This document shows, piece by piece, positions 62,157 through 64,000 of a DNA stretch of 64,000 bases. The translations under genes were made by a program, and so were the position numbers. Positions within the stretch are counted from its first letter, which is position 1; each line of letters starts with the position of its first letter. The DNA is from Nocardioides sp. Root240. Its GTDB lineage: Bacteria > Actinomycetota > Actinomycetes > Propionibacteriales > Nocardioidaceae. The notes beneath the pieces are model-generated. The model saw only the letters and a program-made list of their open reading frames with translations, did not search any database and was not told the origin of the DNA. The stretch covers positions 194,364-258,363 of the forward strand of contig NZ_LMIT01000009.1 in assembly GCF_001428825.1 (NCBI RefSeq), given 5' to 3'.

Positions 62157-63309
62157 CCTCGGCGTCGCGCGTCGCGGCCGCGCTCGCGAACCACCGCGCC
62201 AGCGGCAGCAACGTCAGCACGAGCACCGTCGGGACCACGAAGCCGTAGCGCAGCTCGTCCTGCCCGACCACGCCGGTGAGCACCGCGCCGAGCAGGCCGC
62301 CGACGTAGTTGAACTGGTTGAAGCGCGCGATCACCGCGTCCACCCGCTCGACCGAGCCACCGGCGATCCGCGCCGCGGCGGAGAAGCTCAGCGGAGCCAC
62401 GACCGAGATGCCGGTGCCGACGATCGTGAAGCCGAGCACCGCGACCGGCCACGTCGGCGCCACCGTCACCACGACGAGGCCCGCCGAGGCGACGACCGCG
62501 CCCACGCGCAGGACCGGGACGGCGCCGTACCGCTGGACGAGGTGGTCGCCCGCCAGCCGCACGAGCAGGCTGGCGACGAGGTAGGGGAGGGTCGCGAGCG
62601 CCACCCAGCGGGACGGGGCGTCGAGCACCTCGTCGATGTAGACCGCGCCCCAGGTCTGGGCGGCGGTGTCGACCATGTAGAACACGACCATCCCGAGGCC
62701 GACCATCAGGATCGGGCGCCACGGGACGCCCGGCAGCTCGCCGCCGGCCGCGTGGTCGAAGGCCGCGCTCTGCTCGCGCGGCAGGAACCCGGCGCCCGCC
62801 ATCGCGACCGCGACGACCCCGATCAGCGCCGACCAGCCGAGGTCGAGGTCCGCCATCGCGAGGGTGGTGCCGGCGCCGAGCAGGCCGCCCAGCGTCCAGC
62901 CGCCGTGGAAGCTCGGGAGGATCGGGCGGCCGTACTGCCGCTCGATGGCGACCGCCTGCATGTTGGTCGCGGCGTCCACGACGCCGAGCGCGACGCCGTA
63001 CACGCCGACCCCGAGGAGGTACGCCGCCCAGGCCGGCGCCGCGAGCATCAACGCCGCCCCGGCGCCCACCGCGACCAGGCCCGCGCGCAGCAGGTGCGCG
63101 CTCGACGTCCGCGGGGCCAGGCGCTCGGCCACCACCGAGCCGAGGCCGGCGAGGAGCACGATCCCCAGCAGCACCCCCGAGATGCCGAGCTCGCCGAGGT
63201 CCCACCGGTCCTTGATGTCGGGCAGGCGGGTGGTCAGACCGATGAAGACGAAGCCCTGGGTGGCGAAGGCGGCCGCGACGGCCAGGCGGCGGCGGGCGAT
63301 CGGGACCAT
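62125..63309 (-). CDS. MFS transporter
   Basis: A 394-residue membrane protein with about 12 hydrophobic segments. The first loop reads GLTTRLPDIKDRWDLG, and the second has GSVVAERLAPRTSSAHLLRA. The central loop (FLPREQSAAFDHAAGGELPG) separates the halves. The GFVFIGLTTRLPD region resembles the FucP-like/sugar or drug MFS subgroup common in actinobacteria. The substrate is unknown. Divergent from the histidine phosphatase, both with leaderless CAGGAT boxes. Confidence 0.85.
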   Translation of the reverse strand: MVPIARRRLAVAAAFATQGFVFIGLTTRLPDIKDRWDLGELGISGVLLGIVLLAGLGSVVAERLAPRTSSAHLLRAGLVAVGAGAALMLAAPAWAAYLLGVGVYGVALGVVDAATNMQAVAIERQYGRPILPSFHGGWTLGGLLGAGTTLAMADLDLGWSALIGVVAVAMAGAGFLPREQSAAFDHAAGGELPGVPWRPILMVGLGMVVFYMVDTAAQTWGAVYIDEVLDAPSRWVALATLPYLVASLLVRLAGDHLVQRYGAVPVLRVGAVVASAGLVVVTVAPTWPVAVLGFTIVGTGISVVAPLSFSAAARIAGGSVERVDAVIARFNQFNYVGGLLGAVLTGVVGQDELRYGFVVPTVLVLTLLPLARWFASAAATRDAEVSPGTPSVRP

Positions 63310-63315
63310 GCCCGG

Positions 63316-63321
63316 ATCCTG
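63316..63321 (-). promoter_or_regulatory. Leaderless -10 box of the MFS gene
   Basis: CAGGAT on the minus strand, six bases before ATG 63309. Confidence 0.4.
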
Positions 63322-63353
63322 CCACCGCCCGCTGCCGCGGGTGGGCAGGCTGG

Positions 63354-63359
63354 CAGGAT
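63354..63359 (+). promoter_or_regulatory. Leaderless -10 box of the histidine phosphatase gene
   Basis: CAGGAT, six bases, then ATG 63366. It mirrors the box of the divergent MFS gene. Confidence 0.4.
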
Positions 63360-63365
63360 TGGGGC

Positions 63366-63926
63366 ATGGCCGACTCCGTGACCCTCGTCCGCCACGGCGC
63401 CACGGAGTGGAGCGTGTCCGGGCAGCACACCTCGACCACCGACCTCCCGCTCCTGCCGGAGGGCGAGCAGGGCGCGCACGACGTCGCGGCCCGGATCGAC
63501 CCGTCGGCGTACGCCGAGGTGCTGACCAGCCCGCTGCGCCGCGCCCGGCACACCGCCGAGCTCGCCGGCTTCCCCGATGCCGAGGTCTGCGACGACCTCG
63601 TCGAGTGGCGCTACGGCGACTACGAGGGGCGCACCACCGCGTCCATCCGCGAGCAGGTCCCCGGCTGGACGCTGTGGACCCACGGCGCTCCCGGCGGCGA
63701 GACGGCCGACGAGGTGGCGGCGCGCTGCGACCGCGTCGTCGCGCGGGTGCTGGCGGCCCCCGGCCCGGTCCTGGTGTTCGCCCACGGACACGTGCTGCGG
63801 GTGCTCACCGCCCGCTGGCTGGGCCTGCCGCCCTCCGAGGGCCGGCTGTTCCGGCTCGACACCTCGACCGTCTCGGTGCTGGGCCACGAGCGGGAGACGC
63901 CTGTCCTCCTGCGGTGGAACGCGTAG
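63366..63926 (+). CDS. Histidine phosphatase family protein (phosphoglycerate mutase-like)
   Basis: A 186-residue protein. The phosphorylated histidine is in TLVRHGATEWSVSGQHTS, the second arginine in TSPLRRARHTAELAG, the acid in VEWRYGDYEGRTT and the second His in LVFAHGHVLRVLTA. These four make a complete 2H-phosphatase active site. The substrate (sugar phosphate or other phosphomonoester) cannot be assigned. Nothing further is seen in the last 74 bases. Confidence 0.88.
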   Translation: MADSVTLVRHGATEWSVSGQHTSTTDLPLLPEGEQGAHDVAARIDPSAYAEVLTSPLRRARHTAELAGFPDAEVCDDLVEWRYGDYEGRTTASIREQVPGWTLWTHGAPGGETADEVAARCDRVVARVLAAPGPVLVFAHGHVLRVLTARWLGLPPSEGRLFRLDTSTVSVLGHERETPVLLRWNA

Positions 63927-64000
63927 GGCATGTCTCTCAAGTCGGCGCCGTCGCGAGCGGCGTTTGCGGCCGATCTGGCAAGGCGGCGGAGCGACGATGT

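Noticed and set aside
62309..62322. A fourth match to TNNAACNNGTTNNA
   Set aside because: It lies inside the MFS coding sequence and is explained by the codons for an Asn-Gln-Phe-Asn stretch.

Overview
The window is a dense, very GC-rich (roughly 70 % by eye) chromosomal segment of an actinobacterium, most like Nocardioides or another Nocardioidaceae. Support comes from actinobacterial families (Rv3235-like, DUF4233 behind folC, DUF5130, an Rv2466c-type mycothiol-dependent oxidoreductase, a group II truncated globin, tandem dynamin-like GTPases), heavy use of GTG starts, 4-base ATGA/GTGA overlaps, and many leaderless promoters with a TAnnnT box 6-8 bases before the start codon. I see no rRNA, tRNA, CRISPR array, insertion sequence or prophage. 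No gene-free stretch exceeds about 200 bases. A partial gene lies only at the left edge.

Layout. 1-8.1 kb: aminopeptidase P (partial), a PrsW-type protease, two dynamin-like GTPases, a short SSB and the ABC-F factor EttA. 8.1-11.9 kb: a MarR regulator, then a thiolase and a double-hotdog thioesterase (divergent) and an enoyl-CoA hydratase. 11.9-14.6 kb: two tandem copies of a membrane-protein plus ECF-sigma cassette. 14.7-19.6 kb: truncated globin, MscS channel, two small proteins and aminopeptidase N. 19.7-29.4 kb: a secreted CHAP protein, the Rv2466c-like enzyme, MetG, a LysE-type exporter, GNAT, an esterase, a GH43-like lipoprotein, FolC and DUF4233. 29.4-39 kb: SecA, a secreted SGNH hydrolase, Rv3235 and LysM proteins, TatB, Mrp, a DUF1003 protein and an MgtE-N/CBS protein.

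39-46.8 kb is a cell-surface block: two exported endonuclease/exonuclease/phosphatase (EEP) proteins, an exported phospholipase-D-like protein, a LicD-like/methyltransferase fusion, a sulfotransferase with a coiled-coil tail and a 74-residue coiled-coil protein. 46.9-53.7 kb holds an acyl-CoA dehydrogenase, a membrane protein with its GT2 partner, a GT4 glycosyltransferase and a double MaoC hydratase resembling mesaconyl-CoA hydratase. 54.3-62.2 kb is one long operon: a branched-chain-type ABC importer, a large exported protein, a membrane protein with a Cys/His tail, and a TetR regulator. An MFS transporter and a histidine phosphatase close the window.

Operator-like sites may link the lipid-metabolism genes. 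Three intergenic sites match TNNAACNNGTTNNA, the published KstR box: at the thiolase/thioesterase gap, at the enoyl-CoA hydratase and at the ABC operon. Three intergenic sites match the CRP/GlxR core GTGA-N6-TCAC: at the SGNH hydrolase, the acyl-CoA dehydrogenase and the same ABC operon. I infer a scattered acyl-CoA or steroid catabolic regulon under substrate and cAMP control, with the ABC operon as its possible importer. The most novel-looking elements are the duplicated ECF cassette, whose copies share a promoter motif at the same spacing, and the ABC operon's accessory proteins.
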